A DNA stretch of 64,000 bases from assembly GCA_003482905.1 (NCBI GenBank), contig DMXM01000029.1:52010-116009 (forward strand), read 5' to 3'. The position numbers and the translations under genes were made by a program. Positions 50,729 through 60,121 of the stretch are shown here, in pieces (the stretch's first letter is position 1; every line of letters starts with the position of its first letter). The stretch comes from Elusimicrobiota bacterium (GTDB lineage Bacteria > Elusimicrobiota > Elusimicrobia > Elusimicrobiales > UBA9959). A model generated the notes under the pieces. The model had not been told where the DNA came from and ran no database searches. It saw only the letters and a program-made list of their open reading frames with translations.

Positions 50729-50736
50729 TATCCCGG

Positions 50737-52146
50737 CTACTTGTGTTCCACCAGCTTGAAGGCCAGGTCCAGGAACTTTTTGGTGTTCTCCTGGCTGTCG
50801 GTCTCCGCGTAGGTGCGCAGCAGCGGCTCGGTGCCGGAGGGCCGCATCAGCACCCACCAGTCGTTGTCCAGTATTATCTTCAGGCCGTCAATAGTGTTGG
50901 TCTCCGTGATCTTGTGCCCCAGCAGTATCTTCGGCAGTTTTTTCTTTATCTTGACCGCGAAAGAGTGCTTGTTGGGAATGGCTTTATCTAGATCGAAGTC
51001 CCTGCGCACAAAGCACGACTTCCCATGCTTTTTCTCTATCTCGGCGTAAAGGGCGGAGATGGGTTTGCCGGTCTTTACCGCCATTTCCATAAAGAACAGC
51101 GCCGTAAGCGCGCCGTCGCGCTCAGGGAGGTTGCCTTTCCAGGCGTAACCGCCCGACTCCTCCACGCCAAAAGTCACGTCCTCGGACAGCATCTTCTCGG
51201 CTATATATTTAAAGCCCACCGGGACCTCGTCAAAAGGGAGCCCGGCGGCGCGGGTGATGCGCTTGGTCAGATACCCCATGGAAACGGCCTGGACAACCTT
51301 ACCCTTGTAATTGCCTTTCGAAAGCAGGTATTCCAGCAGCAGGGGGGCTGTCTGGCAGGGCGTCATGTACTGGCCCTTGTCGGAAACCAGGGCGAAGCGG
51401 TCCGCGTCCCCGTCCAGCGCCACGCCGAAGAGCGCCTTGTGCTTCTTCACCGCGGCCACCAGTTCCTGCAGGTTCTTTTCCACGGGTTCCGGCGCCATGC
51501 CCCCGAAAAGCGGATCGTGCCGCTCGCGCAGCCTTATAACGTTCTTGGCGTTGAATATGGCGGCGGTCTCCGCGCCCACGCCGTGCATGAAATCTATCAC
51601 CACCGTGCCCGGCAGCTTGGGCAGCACCTTGGCCGAGGGTACTTTGGAGTTGAGGTATTCAGCGTAGGCCGGCCTGAAATCCTTAACGGCCACCGGGGCA
51701 CCCGACGGCTTCATCGGCACGGCCTTGGCCACGTAGTTCTCTATCTCCGCGGTCACCGAGGGAGGGGCGGAGCGCCCGTTCTGCTTCACCTTTATGCCGT
51801 TGTAATAATGGCGGTTATGGCTGGCCGTTATTATCACCCCGAGGCCGTAGCCTTTGGTGGTGAGCAGGCTTATGGCCGGCGTGGGCAGGGGGGTGGCGCT
51901 GAGCGTGACCTCGAGGCCGTTGGCGGCCAGGACATCCGCCAGCGTTTTGGCGAAGAGGTCCGACATGAAGCGCCTGTCGTAGCCTACGGCCACGGAAGGT
52001 TTCTCGGTGCGCATGTACTTATAGGCGATGTAGTCGGCCATCCCCTGGGCGGTCTTCCTCACCACGTCGTAGGTAAAGTCCCTGGCTATAATACCGCGGA
52101 ACCCGTCAGTACCGAATGATATATGGTTTGCCTGGTGGGAACTCAT
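50737..52146 (-). CDS. Phosphoglucomutase/phosphomannomutase
   Basis: 469 residues in the alpha-D-phosphohexomutase family: GTDGFRGIIARDF, the phosphoserine loop VIITASHNRHYYNGIKV, the metal loop GVALDGDADRFALV, the sugar-specificity loop GVEESGGYAWKG and the C-terminal phosphate loop MRPSGTEPLLRTYAE. It interconverts hexose 1- and 6-phosphates. Whether glucose or mannose is preferred is not clear; the ESGG loop with aromatic context fits glucose-type members. Confidence 0.92.
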   Translation of the reverse strand: MSSHQANHISFGTDGFRGIIARDFTYDVVRKTAQGMADYIAYKYMRTEKPSVAVGYDRRFMSDLFAKTLADVLAANGLEVTLSATPLPTPAISLLTTKGYGLGVIITASHNRHYYNGIKVKQNGRSAPPSVTAEIENYVAKAVPMKPSGAPVAVKDFRPAYAEYLNSKVPSAKVLPKLPGTVVIDFMHGVGAETAAIFNAKNVIRLRERHDPLFGGMAPEPVEKNLQELVAAVKKHKALFGVALDGDADRFALVSDKGQYMTPCQTAPLLLEYLLSKGNYKGKVVQAVSMGYLTKRITRAAGLPFDEVPVGFKYIAEKMLSEDVTFGVEESGGYAWKGNLPERDGALTALFFMEMAVKTGKPISALYAEIEKKHGKSCFVRRDFDLDKAIPNKHSFAVKIKKKLPKILLGHKITETNTIDGLKIILDNDWWVLMRPSGTEPLLRTYAETDSQENTKKFLDLAFKLVEHK

Positions 52147-52238
52147 TTATACCTCTCTATAAAGCGATGCCGGCGCCGCCGGCCGCCGTTCATACTTGTT
52201 GATTAGAGTATATATATTATTAAAATTGGACGGGGAAC

Positions 52239-53351
52239 TCAAATACCAAGACGCGAAAGGATGGGTGGCAAGCCGCGCTCCACGGCAAGGCTGAGCGCCC
52301 CGGCCGGATTCGCGGAGGGCCCGGCCTCTATCACCCCGGCCACCCCCAGGCGGGCCAATGCCCGCCGGTCATTTATCAGCGACCGGCCGCAGACCACCAC
52401 CACAGGCTTGCCCAGCCTGCGGGCGGCGGCTATGGCCGCCCCTGGAGCCTTGCCGTAAAAAGTCTGACGGTCGAAACAGCCCTCCCCGGTGATAAGCAGG
52501 TCGGCCCGGGCCAATGCCCGCGCGAAACCGAGCCGCTCCAGCACAAAGGCGGAGCCGTCCGCCAGTTCGGCGCCGAAGAAAGCGGCCAATCCCGCGCCAA
52601 GCCCGCCCGCCGCGGCCCCGCCCTTAAGCCTGGACACATCCAGGCCGGAAAACTTCTTCAGCGCCGCGGCATAGCGGCGCAGGGCGGCTTCCATGAAAAT
52701 GACCTCCGCCGGGCCGGCGCCTTTCTGCGGGCCGAAGACCCGCGCCGACCCGAGGCGGCCCAGCAGCGTATTCCTGACGTCGGCCAGCCCCTCCACGCGC
52801 AAGTTCCTGAGGCGGGCCGCTCCGCCGCCCGGCAGTATCTCGCAAATGCCGGCCAGGCCGCGTGCCCCGCCGGCCACCGGCTTCCCGTTCTTATCGTTGA
52901 GCAGAAAACCGAAAGCCGCCGCGCAGCCGGCCCCCCCGTCGTTGGAGGCGCTGCCGCCCAGCCCCACTATTATTTCGCGGGCGCCGCGCGCCGCGGCGGC
53001 CGCGATAAGCTGCCCGACGCCCCGCGTGGAGGCGTCCAGCGGGCGCAGCCGGCAAGCGGGCAGGAGCTTAAGGCCTGAGGCCTCGGCCATTTCTATTACA
53101 GCGGTCCGGCCCGCCAGCAGCCACCGCGCCGTAACGCGCGCGCCCAGCGGCCCCTCCACGCGGCTTCTCACCAGCTCCCCGCCCAGCGCCGGACGCAGCG
53201 CGTCCAGCAGGCCGTCCCCCCCGTCGGCTATGGGCAGCAGCCGCAGGCCGGCGCCGGGCGCGGCTTTACGCGCGCCGCGCGCCGCGGCCCTGGCGGCGCA
53301 GGCGGCCGTAAGCGTTCCTTTAAAGGCGTTTGGGGCTATCAAAATCTTCAC
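52239..53351 (-). CDS. Glycerate kinase (GarK/GlxK type)
   Basis: About 370 residues from a GTG at 53351 (VKILIAPNAFKGTLTA), the usual start in this family; the frame reads further upstream but would overlap the divergent radical SAM gene. Signature motifs: IADGGDGLLDAL, GLGGSASNDGGAG and TGEGCFDRQTFYGKAPG. It phosphorylates D-glycerate to 2- or 3-phosphoglycerate. Stands alone. Confidence 0.9.
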   Translation of the reverse strand: MKILIAPNAFKGTLTAACAARAAARGARKAAPGAGLRLLPIADGGDGLLDALRPALGGELVRSRVEGPLGARVTARWLLAGRTAVIEMAEASGLKLLPACRLRPLDASTRGVGQLIAAAAARGAREIIVGLGGSASNDGGAGCAAAFGFLLNDKNGKPVAGGARGLAGICEILPGGGAARLRNLRVEGLADVRNTLLGRLGSARVFGPQKGAGPAEVIFMEAALRRYAAALKKFSGLDVSRLKGGAAAGGLGAGLAAFFGAELADGSAFVLERLGFARALARADLLITGEGCFDRQTFYGKAPGAAIAAARRLGKPVVVVCGRSLINDRRALARLGVAGVIEAGPSANPAGALSLAVERGLPPILSRLGI

Positions 53352-53389
53352 CTCTAAATGATAGAATAAAGATGAAGCGATTGCGAGAC

Positions 53390-53419
53390 AGGATACATCA
53401 GGATACATAAGGATAGTCT
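53390..53419. repeat. Three in-phase 10-bp repeats (AGGATAnnnn)
   Basis: AGGATACATC, AGGATACATA and AGGATAGTCT run head to tail in the 79-bp divergent region. One repeat per DNA turn could form a regulator site; it may also be chance. Confidence 0.35.
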
Positions 53420-53430
53420 TAGATTTCCAC

Positions 53431-54084
53431 ATGGACGCCCCGAAACCAACCATAGTTTACCGCTATAAAAGCGGTGTCTACGTCAACCTCACCAACCGCT
53501 GCCCCACGGCCTGCGTTTTCTGCGTAAGGAACTCCTGGAAGATGGCTTACCACGGCAGCAACCTGGACCTGGCCGGGGCGGAACCTTCACCGGCCGAAAT
53601 AATTGACCAGGCCCGGAAGGAATGGGAGACGGCCCCTTTTGACGAATTGGTTTTTTGCGGCTACGGCGAACCTACGATGCGCCTGGAAGCGGTACTGGCG
53701 ACCGCGCGCCTGATCAAAAGCGGCAAAGCCGCGCCTATCCCCCCCTCCGCGCGGGTGCGCCTTAACACCAACGGGCTGGCCAACGCCGTCTGGGGCCGCA
53801 ACGTGGTCCCGGAAATGAAAGGGCTCATAGACTCCGTGCACGTCAGCCTCAACACCGCCGACCCGGCCCAATGGAAGGAGCTTATGCGCCCCATGGCCCC
53901 CTGGGCCGCCGGCGGCTTCGAAAAGGTCAAGGAATTTATCAGGGAAGCCGCCCTTTTACTGCCGGAGGTTTTCGCGACCGCGGTGGAAAGCGGCGGCGTG
54001 GATATTGAAAGTTTCAAGGCCCTGGCGGTGAAGCTGGGCGCGCGGCCGCGCGTGCGGCCGCGTCTCGACGAGGACGCCGGATGA
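53431..54084 (+). CDS. Radical SAM protein, TatD-associated type
   Basis: 217 residues. C24-x3-C28-x2-C31 (NRCPTACVFC) with the upstream pattern YRYKSGVYVNLTNRC seen in TatD-associated radical SAM proteins, then FCGYGEPTMRLEAV. No SPASM cysteines. Function in the family is unknown. Here no TatD gene is beside it; the CBM48 gene overlaps its stop by 4 bp. Confidence 0.85.
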   Translation: MDAPKPTIVYRYKSGVYVNLTNRCPTACVFCVRNSWKMAYHGSNLDLAGAEPSPAEIIDQARKEWETAPFDELVFCGYGEPTMRLEAVLATARLIKSGKAAPIPPSARVRLNTNGLANAVWGRNVVPEMKGLIDSVHVSLNTADPAQWKELMRPMAPWAAGGFEKVKEFIREAALLLPEVFATAVESGGVDIESFKALAVKLGARPRVRPRLDEDAG

Positions 54085-54545
54085 TAGAGCGCAAAGCCGT
54101 CCTGATGGCTGCGGCCCTGGCCGCTTTCGCGCTGGTAAGCGTGCCGAGCGTCCTGTTCAACAACGCCATAAAGAAATATTTCGGCTTCGTGGGCCATTGG
54201 GACGTGGCGGTCCTGAAGCCGACGCGCTCGGGGGCTCTGCCGCCGGCGCGCCTGCGCGCGGGGAAGCCGGACGAAACGCCGCAGCCGGAACTGCGCTTTG
54301 TAAAATTCTCAGTAAAGGTGCCGAACGCCAAAGATGTAAAAGTGGCCGGCGACTTCAACAAGTGGAACCCGGAGGCGCTGGTCCTGGCAAAAAAAGAGGG
54401 CAAACGCTGGGAGGCGCTGATCCCGCTGCCGCCGGGAAAGTACAAATATATCTGTCTCATAGACGGGGTGGAAGCGCTGGACCCGCTTAACCCGGATACC
54501 GACTTGGAAGCGGGGCGCAAAGTGTCCCTGTTGACCGTTAAATAA
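54081..54545 (+). CDS. Membrane-anchored CBM48 (glycogen-binding) protein
   Basis: 154 residues. One N-terminal hydrophobic segment (LMAAALAAFALVSVPSVLF) anchors or exports it. The C-terminal ~85 residues form the CBM48/isoamylase-N fold: VKFSVKVPNAKDVKVAGDFNKWNP, then WEALIPLPPGKYKYICLIDGVE and DPLNPDTD. These domains bind alpha-glucans. The next gene, 1 bp downstream, has a glucodextranase-C-like end, so both may act on extracellular alpha-glucan. Confidence 0.82.
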   Translation: MIERKAVLMAAALAAFALVSVPSVLFNNAIKKYFGFVGHWDVAVLKPTRSGALPPARLRAGKPDETPQPELRFVKFSVKVPNAKDVKVAGDFNKWNPEALVLAKKEGKRWEALIPLPPGKYKYICLIDGVEALDPLNPDTDLEAGRKVSLLTVK

Positions 54546-54546
54546 T

Positions 54547-56232
54547 ATGCTCAGATTTACCGCCGCCGCCGCGCTGTCGCTCTCCCTCACCGCCGGCCTG
54601 TGGGCGCAGCAGGCCATCCTCTGGATACCGTCGGGCGGGCAGGCGGCCGCCGAAATAATAAAACTCATGGAAGCTGACCGCGGCCTCCGCCTTACCGCCG
54701 CCTTCACGGAACTGCCCAAAGATCTGGAAGCCCGGGTGGCCAGGCTGACGGCGGAGGGCCGCCTGGAACTGGCCCTTCGCGCGGCCGGGGACCCCCCGCT
54801 GCCGCTGCTCTACGCCCCCGCCGCCGAAGAAGTGAAATGGGCCGGGAAACCCTCCACCGCAACGCTCACCAACGACCTGTTTTTTATCACCCTGCGCCTG
54901 GGCCTCGCCCGGGACGAGGCCGTTAAAAATATGAAGAAGATGCCGGCGGGTCTTGTAAACCCGCCCGGCGGCCTGACCGCGGATTATTTTCCGCTGGCCC
55001 GCGCCATGGGAATAAAGTGGCTGGCGACCGGCCCGAGAGCCTCCACTGCCGCCGCGGTCCTGGAAGCGGACGGGGTTTACGCAGTGCCTTTTATTGAATT
55101 CTCCACGGCCGCGCCGGCCGGTACCGGCCCTGTATTCACCGTCTTCGACGAAACCTCGCAGGAGGAGCCCGCGGCGCTGCGCGCAAGGCTCGCGGCGGAA
55201 CTGTCGTCCCCGGCCGCCCGGAAACTCCTTACGGTCTCCGAGGCGCTGACCCTGGCCGTTTCCACCCGTGCGGCCCCATCCGAAATTGCCGCGCTGGCCG
55301 CGCCCTGGAGCGGCGACTACACGGCCTGGGCCTCGGCCCCGGCCCAAGCCGGCGCGCTGGCGGCTTTTGCCAAAACCAGGGCGGACCTGATGCTGCATCT
55401 GAACTCTTTCCAGGGCAATTACAAATCCGCCGCGGCGGCTTTCGAAGAGTATTTCTCGGCGGAAGAGGGAGGCAGACTGAGGACGCTGGGAGCCGCCGGC
55501 GCGGACCTGGCCGGGGAAACCGAGATAGAAATACAGAATTCCCTGGGCAATGCCTACCGGCTGATGCAGAAGACCCCTCCTCCCTGGGTTTTTTCAAGCC
55601 TGGCGGAAGCGGCCGCCGCCCCGGAAACCGCTGAAAAAGTCGTCGTCAAGGCGGGGGGCAGCGGTTTTGAGATCATCAACATCGGCCGCAAACCCGACGT
55701 ACCGCCAATGTCGCCGCGCCTGTCGAAGAACGCCGATCCGTACAAGATCTGGAAACTGGCGTCCCTGAAGGTATCGGCCGGCCCCGAGAATATCGTTTTC
55801 AGCTTCTCCCCGGCCGAGCTGGAGAACCCCGGGCGCCGCCAGTCCGGCTTCAGTCATATAAGGCTGGACCTCTACATCGACATCAACCACCGGCCGCGCG
55901 CCGGCATGTCGCGCCCGCTCGAGGGCAGGCCTCTGCGTATGTTCCCGGACAATGCCTGGGAATACGCCCTTGAGATAACCCCGGACCGCGCCGTACTTTA
56001 CAATGTTACGCCCAAGGGCCCGCTGCCGGCCGGGGTTTTTAAACCAAGGGCCGAAGGCGGAGCGGTCACCGTAAGCGTGCCGCGGACCATTCTGAAAGGC
56101 AACCCGCTGCTGTGGGGTTACGCGGCGCTGCTGCTGGCGGCGCAGGACGCGGACAATTTGATCATCACCGACTATATCGCGGCCGATATTTCCAACGGCT
56201 ATATCTACACCGTGCGGCCGGGCAGGAATTAG
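54547..56232 (+). CDS. Exported protein with glucodextranase-C-like domain; N-terminal GH57-like region
   Basis: 561 residues with a signal peptide (MLRFTAAAALSLSLTAGLWA). The N-terminal two-thirds are helix-rich with a TIM/GH57-like feel (PPGGLTADYFPLARAMGIKWLATGP, VFDETSQEEPAALRARLAAEL), but catalytic residues cannot be assigned. The C-terminal ~160 residues (SAGPENIVFSFSPAEL, LDLYIDINHRPRAGMSRPL, YALEITPD, ISNGYIYTVR) match the glucodextranase C-domain pattern. With the CBM48 neighbour, an alpha-glucan-binding or -degrading role is likely. Confidence 0.6.
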   Translation: MLRFTAAAALSLSLTAGLWAQQAILWIPSGGQAAAEIIKLMEADRGLRLTAAFTELPKDLEARVARLTAEGRLELALRAAGDPPLPLLYAPAAEEVKWAGKPSTATLTNDLFFITLRLGLARDEAVKNMKKMPAGLVNPPGGLTADYFPLARAMGIKWLATGPRASTAAAVLEADGVYAVPFIEFSTAAPAGTGPVFTVFDETSQEEPAALRARLAAELSSPAARKLLTVSEALTLAVSTRAAPSEIAALAAPWSGDYTAWASAPAQAGALAAFAKTRADLMLHLNSFQGNYKSAAAAFEEYFSAEEGGRLRTLGAAGADLAGETEIEIQNSLGNAYRLMQKTPPPWVFSSLAEAAAAPETAEKVVVKAGGSGFEIINIGRKPDVPPMSPRLSKNADPYKIWKLASLKVSAGPENIVFSFSPAELENPGRRQSGFSHIRLDLYIDINHRPRAGMSRPLEGRPLRMFPDNAWEYALEITPDRAVLYNVTPKGPLPAGVFKPRAEGGAVTVSVPRTILKGNPLLWGYAALLLAAQDADNLIITDYIAADISNGYIYTVRPGRN

Positions 56233-56281
56233 GGAAAAGGCCCGCCCCGGGCGCCCTGGGCCGGACCTTAGGGAGGACAGC

Positions 56282-57037
56282 ATGGCGGACAGAGATAAAA
56301 TAACGGCTTTCACGGATTTGTACCTGGGGTCGGGAAGGATAAAGGACTCGTCTCAGAACGGCCTGCAGTGCGAGGGCTCCAGCGAGGTTAAAAAAATAGC
56401 CTTCGGGGTTTCCGCCTCCCTGGAATGCATAAAGCGCGCCGGCGCCTGCGGCGCCCAGATGCTGATAGTCCACCACGGCCTGCTCTGGGGCCGGTCCCAG
56501 GCCTTCGCCGGCCCGTTCAAACGCAAACTGGAAACCCTGTTCCGCCATAACATGTCCCTGTGCGCCTGGCATCTGCCGCTGGACAAACACCCGGTATGCG
56601 GCAACAACGCCAGGCTGCTTAAGATGCTGGGCGCCGGAAAAATGAAGCCTTTCGGTTCTTACGACGGGGAAACCATTGGTTACTCCGGCACTTTCCCCAA
56701 AGCGCTTTCCCTGGGAGACATAGCCGCGGCGCTGGCGATAAAGCTGGACGCCGAGCCGCTCTGTTTCCGCTTCGGGACCGAAAAGATAAAGACCGCCGGA
56801 ATAATAAGCGGCGGCGCCGCGCGCATGTTCGACCAGGCGGTGGCCGCGGGCCTGGACCTTTACATCACCGGCGAGGTCTCCGAACCGGTGCAGGAATTCG
56901 CGCGCGAAAGCCGGGCCAACTTCATTGCCGCCGGCCACTACAACACCGAAAAACCCGGAGTAATGGCCCTGGCCGATATCCTCGAAAACAAATTCAAGGT
57001 TAAAACAGAGTTCATAGACATACCAAACCCGGCCTAA
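56282..57037 (+). CDS. NIF3/DUF34-like dinuclear-metal protein
   Basis: 251 residues. LIVHHGLLWG and GHYNTEKPGVMALADIL carry the metal ligands of the NIF3 family; ITGEVSEPVQEFARES fits. Members are hexamers; several have been linked to GTP cyclohydrolase-like or tRNA-related roles, none certain. The ATG follows GGGAGG. It ends in a hairpin shared with the convergent MFS gene. Confidence 0.88.
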   Translation: MADRDKITAFTDLYLGSGRIKDSSQNGLQCEGSSEVKKIAFGVSASLECIKRAGACGAQMLIVHHGLLWGRSQAFAGPFKRKLETLFRHNMSLCAWHLPLDKHPVCGNNARLLKMLGAGKMKPFGSYDGETIGYSGTFPKALSLGDIAAALAIKLDAEPLCFRFGTEKIKTAGIISGGAARMFDQAVAAGLDLYITGEVSEPVQEFARESRANFIAAGHYNTEKPGVMALADILENKFKVKTEFIDIPNPA

Positions 57038-57058
57038 ACAAAACAAGATAAGAGAAGG

Positions 57059-57107
57059 AAAAGGGGACAGGCTACTTTTTTAAACAAAAAGTAGCCTGTC
57101 CCCTTTT
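57059..57107. repeat. Perfect 22-bp inverted repeat of GGGGACA type, possible two-way terminator
   Basis: Arms at 57059-57080 and 57086-57107 (inner part GGGGACAGGCTACTTTTT) with a 5-nt loop. It sits between convergent genes and has A- and T-rich ends, so it can end both. The GGGGACA...TGTCCCC ends match the hairpin at 31094. Confidence 0.8.
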
Positions 57108-57112
57108 CCCTC

Positions 57113-58342
57113 TTAGGATTTAAACTTCACGCGGGGAATGGCCAGCACCACGAAGGAAAGCGCCAGCACCGCGGCCGCGTTGAGCGCCAGGCAGAAACCC
57201 ACAGAAAACTTTTCCGCCAGCAGCCCGTTGGTCATAAAGGCCAGCGGCATCACCGCGTAAGCCAGCGTGGTCAGCACCGAGAAGAACCGCCCTTTCATAG
57301 CGTCAGGCACGGTGGCCTGGAACAGGGTTATCGCGATAGTGTTCCCGCCGCCCAGCGCCGCCCCCGCCGCGAACAGCAGCGCGCAGACCGCGTATTTATT
57401 GGCCGTAAAATAGAGCCCCCCGAAGGCCAGCCCCACCAGGCCCACGGAGGCGAACAGCCAGCCGTAAATACCGGAGTATTTTTTCTTGAAACTAAGCCCG
57501 ACGGCCAGCGCGGCCGAACCCAGCGCAAAGAACGCCTCGAATATCGCCAGCCAGGTGACCGATTCCTTCAGCGTGAACTTTACTATCATCGGTATGAGTA
57601 TCAGTATCGGCGAGACGAAGAAATTGAAAGCGGCGAAAGACAGGATCAGGGACAGCAGCGGCCTGTTGCCGAAAGTGTAGGCCAGCCCTTCCCTGAACTC
57701 GCGGAGAAAAGAACTCTCGGGCCTGTCTTCCGGCCGCAGCCCGGTCTTTATCCCCATGACGGCGGCGAAAGAGGCCAGGTAGCCGGCGGCGTTGAAAGCA
57801 AAAGCGCCGGCCACCCCTGCCACGGCCATCAGCACGCTGCCCAGCGCCGAACCTATCACATTGGACAACTGCACCACCGAGGAATCGGCGGCCACGGCCT
57901 GCGGCATTTTCTCCGGCGAGGTCAGGCGCAGGATGGAAGCCGCCACCGCAGACTCGAACAGCGGCCCGAAACCAGAAATAAGGAAACAGACGGAGTAAAG
58001 CCAGTAAAGGTTGAGACGGCCGCTCCAGAGCAGCGCGGCCAGCGCCAGCACCAGCAAAGCCCTGGCGGCGTCGGCGGCCAGCATGACGCGCCGTTTATCG
58101 GAGCGGTCCGAAAGCGTGCCCAGCAGCGGACCGAAGACCACCACCGGCAGCACGTTCACCGCCATCACCAGGCCCAGATGAAGTTTGGACCTTGAGCCGG
58201 CCTCGGTCAGCACCCACCAGGCTATGGCGATGGCGAAGAACTTGTCGCCCACCGCCGAGATCACCCGGCCGGCGAAAAGCCTGCGGAAATCCGGGAACAG
58301 GGCCAGCGGATGCGCCTTAATCCCGTAAATTATCGCCTGCAT
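57113..58342 (-). CDS. Major facilitator superfamily transporter
   Basis: 409 residues with about 12 membrane helices. FRRLFAGRVISAVGDKFFAIAIAWWVL is the usual start of this MFS_3 (macrolide-efflux-like) subfamily, and LGTLSDRSDKRRVMLAAD is the loop-2 motif. Substrate unknown. It overlaps the end of the upstream membrane-protein gene by 13 bp. Confidence 0.9.
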   Translation of the reverse strand: MQAIIYGIKAHPLALFPDFRRLFAGRVISAVGDKFFAIAIAWWVLTEAGSRSKLHLGLVMAVNVLPVVVFGPLLGTLSDRSDKRRVMLAADAARALLVLALAALLWSGRLNLYWLYSVCFLISGFGPLFESAVAASILRLTSPEKMPQAVAADSSVVQLSNVIGSALGSVLMAVAGVAGAFAFNAAGYLASFAAVMGIKTGLRPEDRPESSFLREFREGLAYTFGNRPLLSLILSFAAFNFFVSPILILIPMIVKFTLKESVTWLAIFEAFFALGSAALAVGLSFKKKYSGIYGWLFASVGLVGLAFGGLYFTANKYAVCALLFAAGAALGGGNTIAITLFQATVPDAMKGRFFSVLTTLAYAVMPLAFMTNGLLAEKFSVGFCLALNAAAVLALSFVVLAIPRVKFKS

Positions 58343-60093
58343 CGGGCCCCTTTCTGCGCGCAGAGTTTTTCCAGCCCACCCATGAAACTTATAATGTCGG
58401 CGGCCGGGGAGAATTCCCCGGCCGGCGGGCGGCTCTTTAAATAAGTGAGCATGTCGCGCCTGATCCCCGACAGCGGCAGTTCGCCGGCCAGCAGCGGGGC
58501 CACCAGGCTAAGGCTGTCCTCCGGGCGCAGATAGAGGAACTCCCGCTTTGCCAGCCAGCCGGCCGGCACGGACGAGCGCCTTACCAGCGCCGCCACGGAA
58601 TAATCCCAGTAAACCACCGCCCACTCGGACCGGGGCAGATAGAACAGGTAGGACGGGCGCCAGGAGATGGCGCCGCGGCCGTCGGCGAGTTTCTGCCTGA
58701 CGGGCACCTTGGGCTCGTCGAGGGTTATCAGCATCAGGTCGAAACCGTATTTTCCTATCATTTCCCGCCAGTTTTGCGAGCTGTTGCGGGCCTCCGCCAC
58801 CTCGGAGATCTTGTCGTGAAAAAGATAGCGGCCGTCTATGAACACCTTGTAATCCGGCGCCAGCTCCCAGCCCAGCCAGCCGCCCCAGCCCCAGGGATTA
58901 TAAAGCCTAAGCCCCGACAGTTCTTTTTTATTGGCGCGCAGGAAATCGGCCAGGCCTTGCGAGCCCCATTTAAACAACTCCGGTTTCCCCGTATACTGGC
59001 TCCAGATAAAACCGCTATAGAACCACGCGTTGACCAGCAGCCAGAGCGCCGCCGCGCCGAAAACCGCGCCCCGTTTCAGCCGCCGCTGCGGCAGCTCCCC
59101 CCAGGGCAGGGCCAGCGTGAAAGCCAGGCCGACTATGATAAAGAAAGGTATGTGCCTGGCGTGATTGGCGGACGCCCATAAGAAATAAATGAGACAGGCG
59201 AAGTGAGTGTAAACCACGTACCGCCGGCGCAGCAGAAAATAGGCGAAACTCCCCATCACGCCCGCCAGCGCCAGCACGTAGGGCCATTGGTAGGCGTTCG
59301 TCAGGTCGAAGGTATTCCACTCTTGTATGTATTGCTGCAGCGTGTTGAGGAACCGCTGATGGTTGGAGATAACGGAGTAGATCTTCCAGCCGTACGGGTT
59401 GACGAGGCTTGCCACCAGGCCGATGAAGAACAGCTTGAGATAAGCCAGGCTCCTGGCCGGCCGGACAAAGGGGCCTTTTTTATAGATGAACGGCAGCTCT
59501 TCTTTAAAGAATTCTCCGCCGGCGTAGAGGCCCGTCAGGGCGAGGCCGTAAAGATAACCGGCGTGCAAATTGGCCCAAAGAGCGAAAAAAGCGAACACCG
59601 CCGCCTGGAACCTGTATCCGCCCGGCAGCGCCGACAGGCGGCTTTTTTCAAGGTAATAGAGGGTTATGGTAAAAAAAAGCAGTGTGAAATTTTCGGGGCG
59701 GAGGTCGCTGTTGGTTATTATAGCGGCGGCGAAGAAAGGCAGCACCAGCGGCAGCGCTCGCGCACGCCCGTAGAGCAGCGCTACGGAGCGGAAAACAAGC
59801 ATGGTGAGCGCCAGCAGGCCGGCTTTAAAGAGCAGCAGCGGCCAGAAACCGCCTGCGTGGTGGAGAAGGTAGTACACCACCTGCGGCAGCCACTCGAAAT
59901 CCACCCACTCGGCGCCGGCGAGAGGCCAGGAAAGGAAGTCGGTGCGCGGCGGGGCCAGGTGCGCCAGCGTGTATTTGCCGGCCGAGAGGTGCCAGAAAAT
60001 ATCGGGGTTTATGACCGGCAGAAAAAAAACGGTGGCGGCGAAGGCGAAGGCGCCCCAGCCCAATATGTTCACTATCCTGTCGCGGTCATGCAT
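58330..60093 (-). CDS. Polytopic membrane protein, GT-C-like
   Basis: 587 residues with about ten to eleven membrane helices and a C-terminal soluble part. The N-terminal PVINPDIFWHLSAGKYTLAHLAPPRTDFLSWPLAGAEW (split here by a helix end) has the D-x-F/W-H-L...D motif of membrane sugar transferases of the GT-C sort; DYKVFIDGRYLFHDKISEVAEA is another marker of this family. It may move sugars from lipid carriers onto envelope molecules. Exact activity unknown. Confidence 0.75.
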   Translation of the reverse strand: MHDRDRIVNILGWGAFAFAATVFFLPVINPDIFWHLSAGKYTLAHLAPPRTDFLSWPLAGAEWVDFEWLPQVVYYLLHHAGGFWPLLLFKAGLLALTMLVFRSVALLYGRARALPLVLPFFAAAIITNSDLRPENFTLLFFTITLYYLEKSRLSALPGGYRFQAAVFAFFALWANLHAGYLYGLALTGLYAGGEFFKEELPFIYKKGPFVRPARSLAYLKLFFIGLVASLVNPYGWKIYSVISNHQRFLNTLQQYIQEWNTFDLTNAYQWPYVLALAGVMGSFAYFLLRRRYVVYTHFACLIYFLWASANHARHIPFFIIVGLAFTLALPWGELPQRRLKRGAVFGAAALWLLVNAWFYSGFIWSQYTGKPELFKWGSQGLADFLRANKKELSGLRLYNPWGWGGWLGWELAPDYKVFIDGRYLFHDKISEVAEARNSSQNWREMIGKYGFDLMLITLDEPKVPVRQKLADGRGAISWRPSYLFYLPRSEWAVVYWDYSVAALVRRSSVPAGWLAKREFLYLRPEDSLSLVAPLLAGELPLSGIRRDMLTYLKSRPPAGEFSPAADIISFMGGLEKLCAQKGARCRR

Positions 60094-60121
60094 GGATCAA
60101 TTCTATAAAATAGCCGCCCTT

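Noticed and set aside
50529..50736. SAM riboswitch upstream of metK
   Set aside because: The region is dominated by a perfect 32-bp inverted repeat; I see none of the conserved SAM-I/II core and a riboswitch would not need perfect long arms.
51025..52119. 364-codon plus-strand frame
   Set aside because: It is antisense to the phosphohexomutase gene, whose active-site motifs are complete.
54538..55398. 286-codon minus-strand frame
   Set aside because: It is antisense to the exported glucodextranase-C-like gene, is Gly/Arg-rich and has no ribosome-binding site or family likeness.
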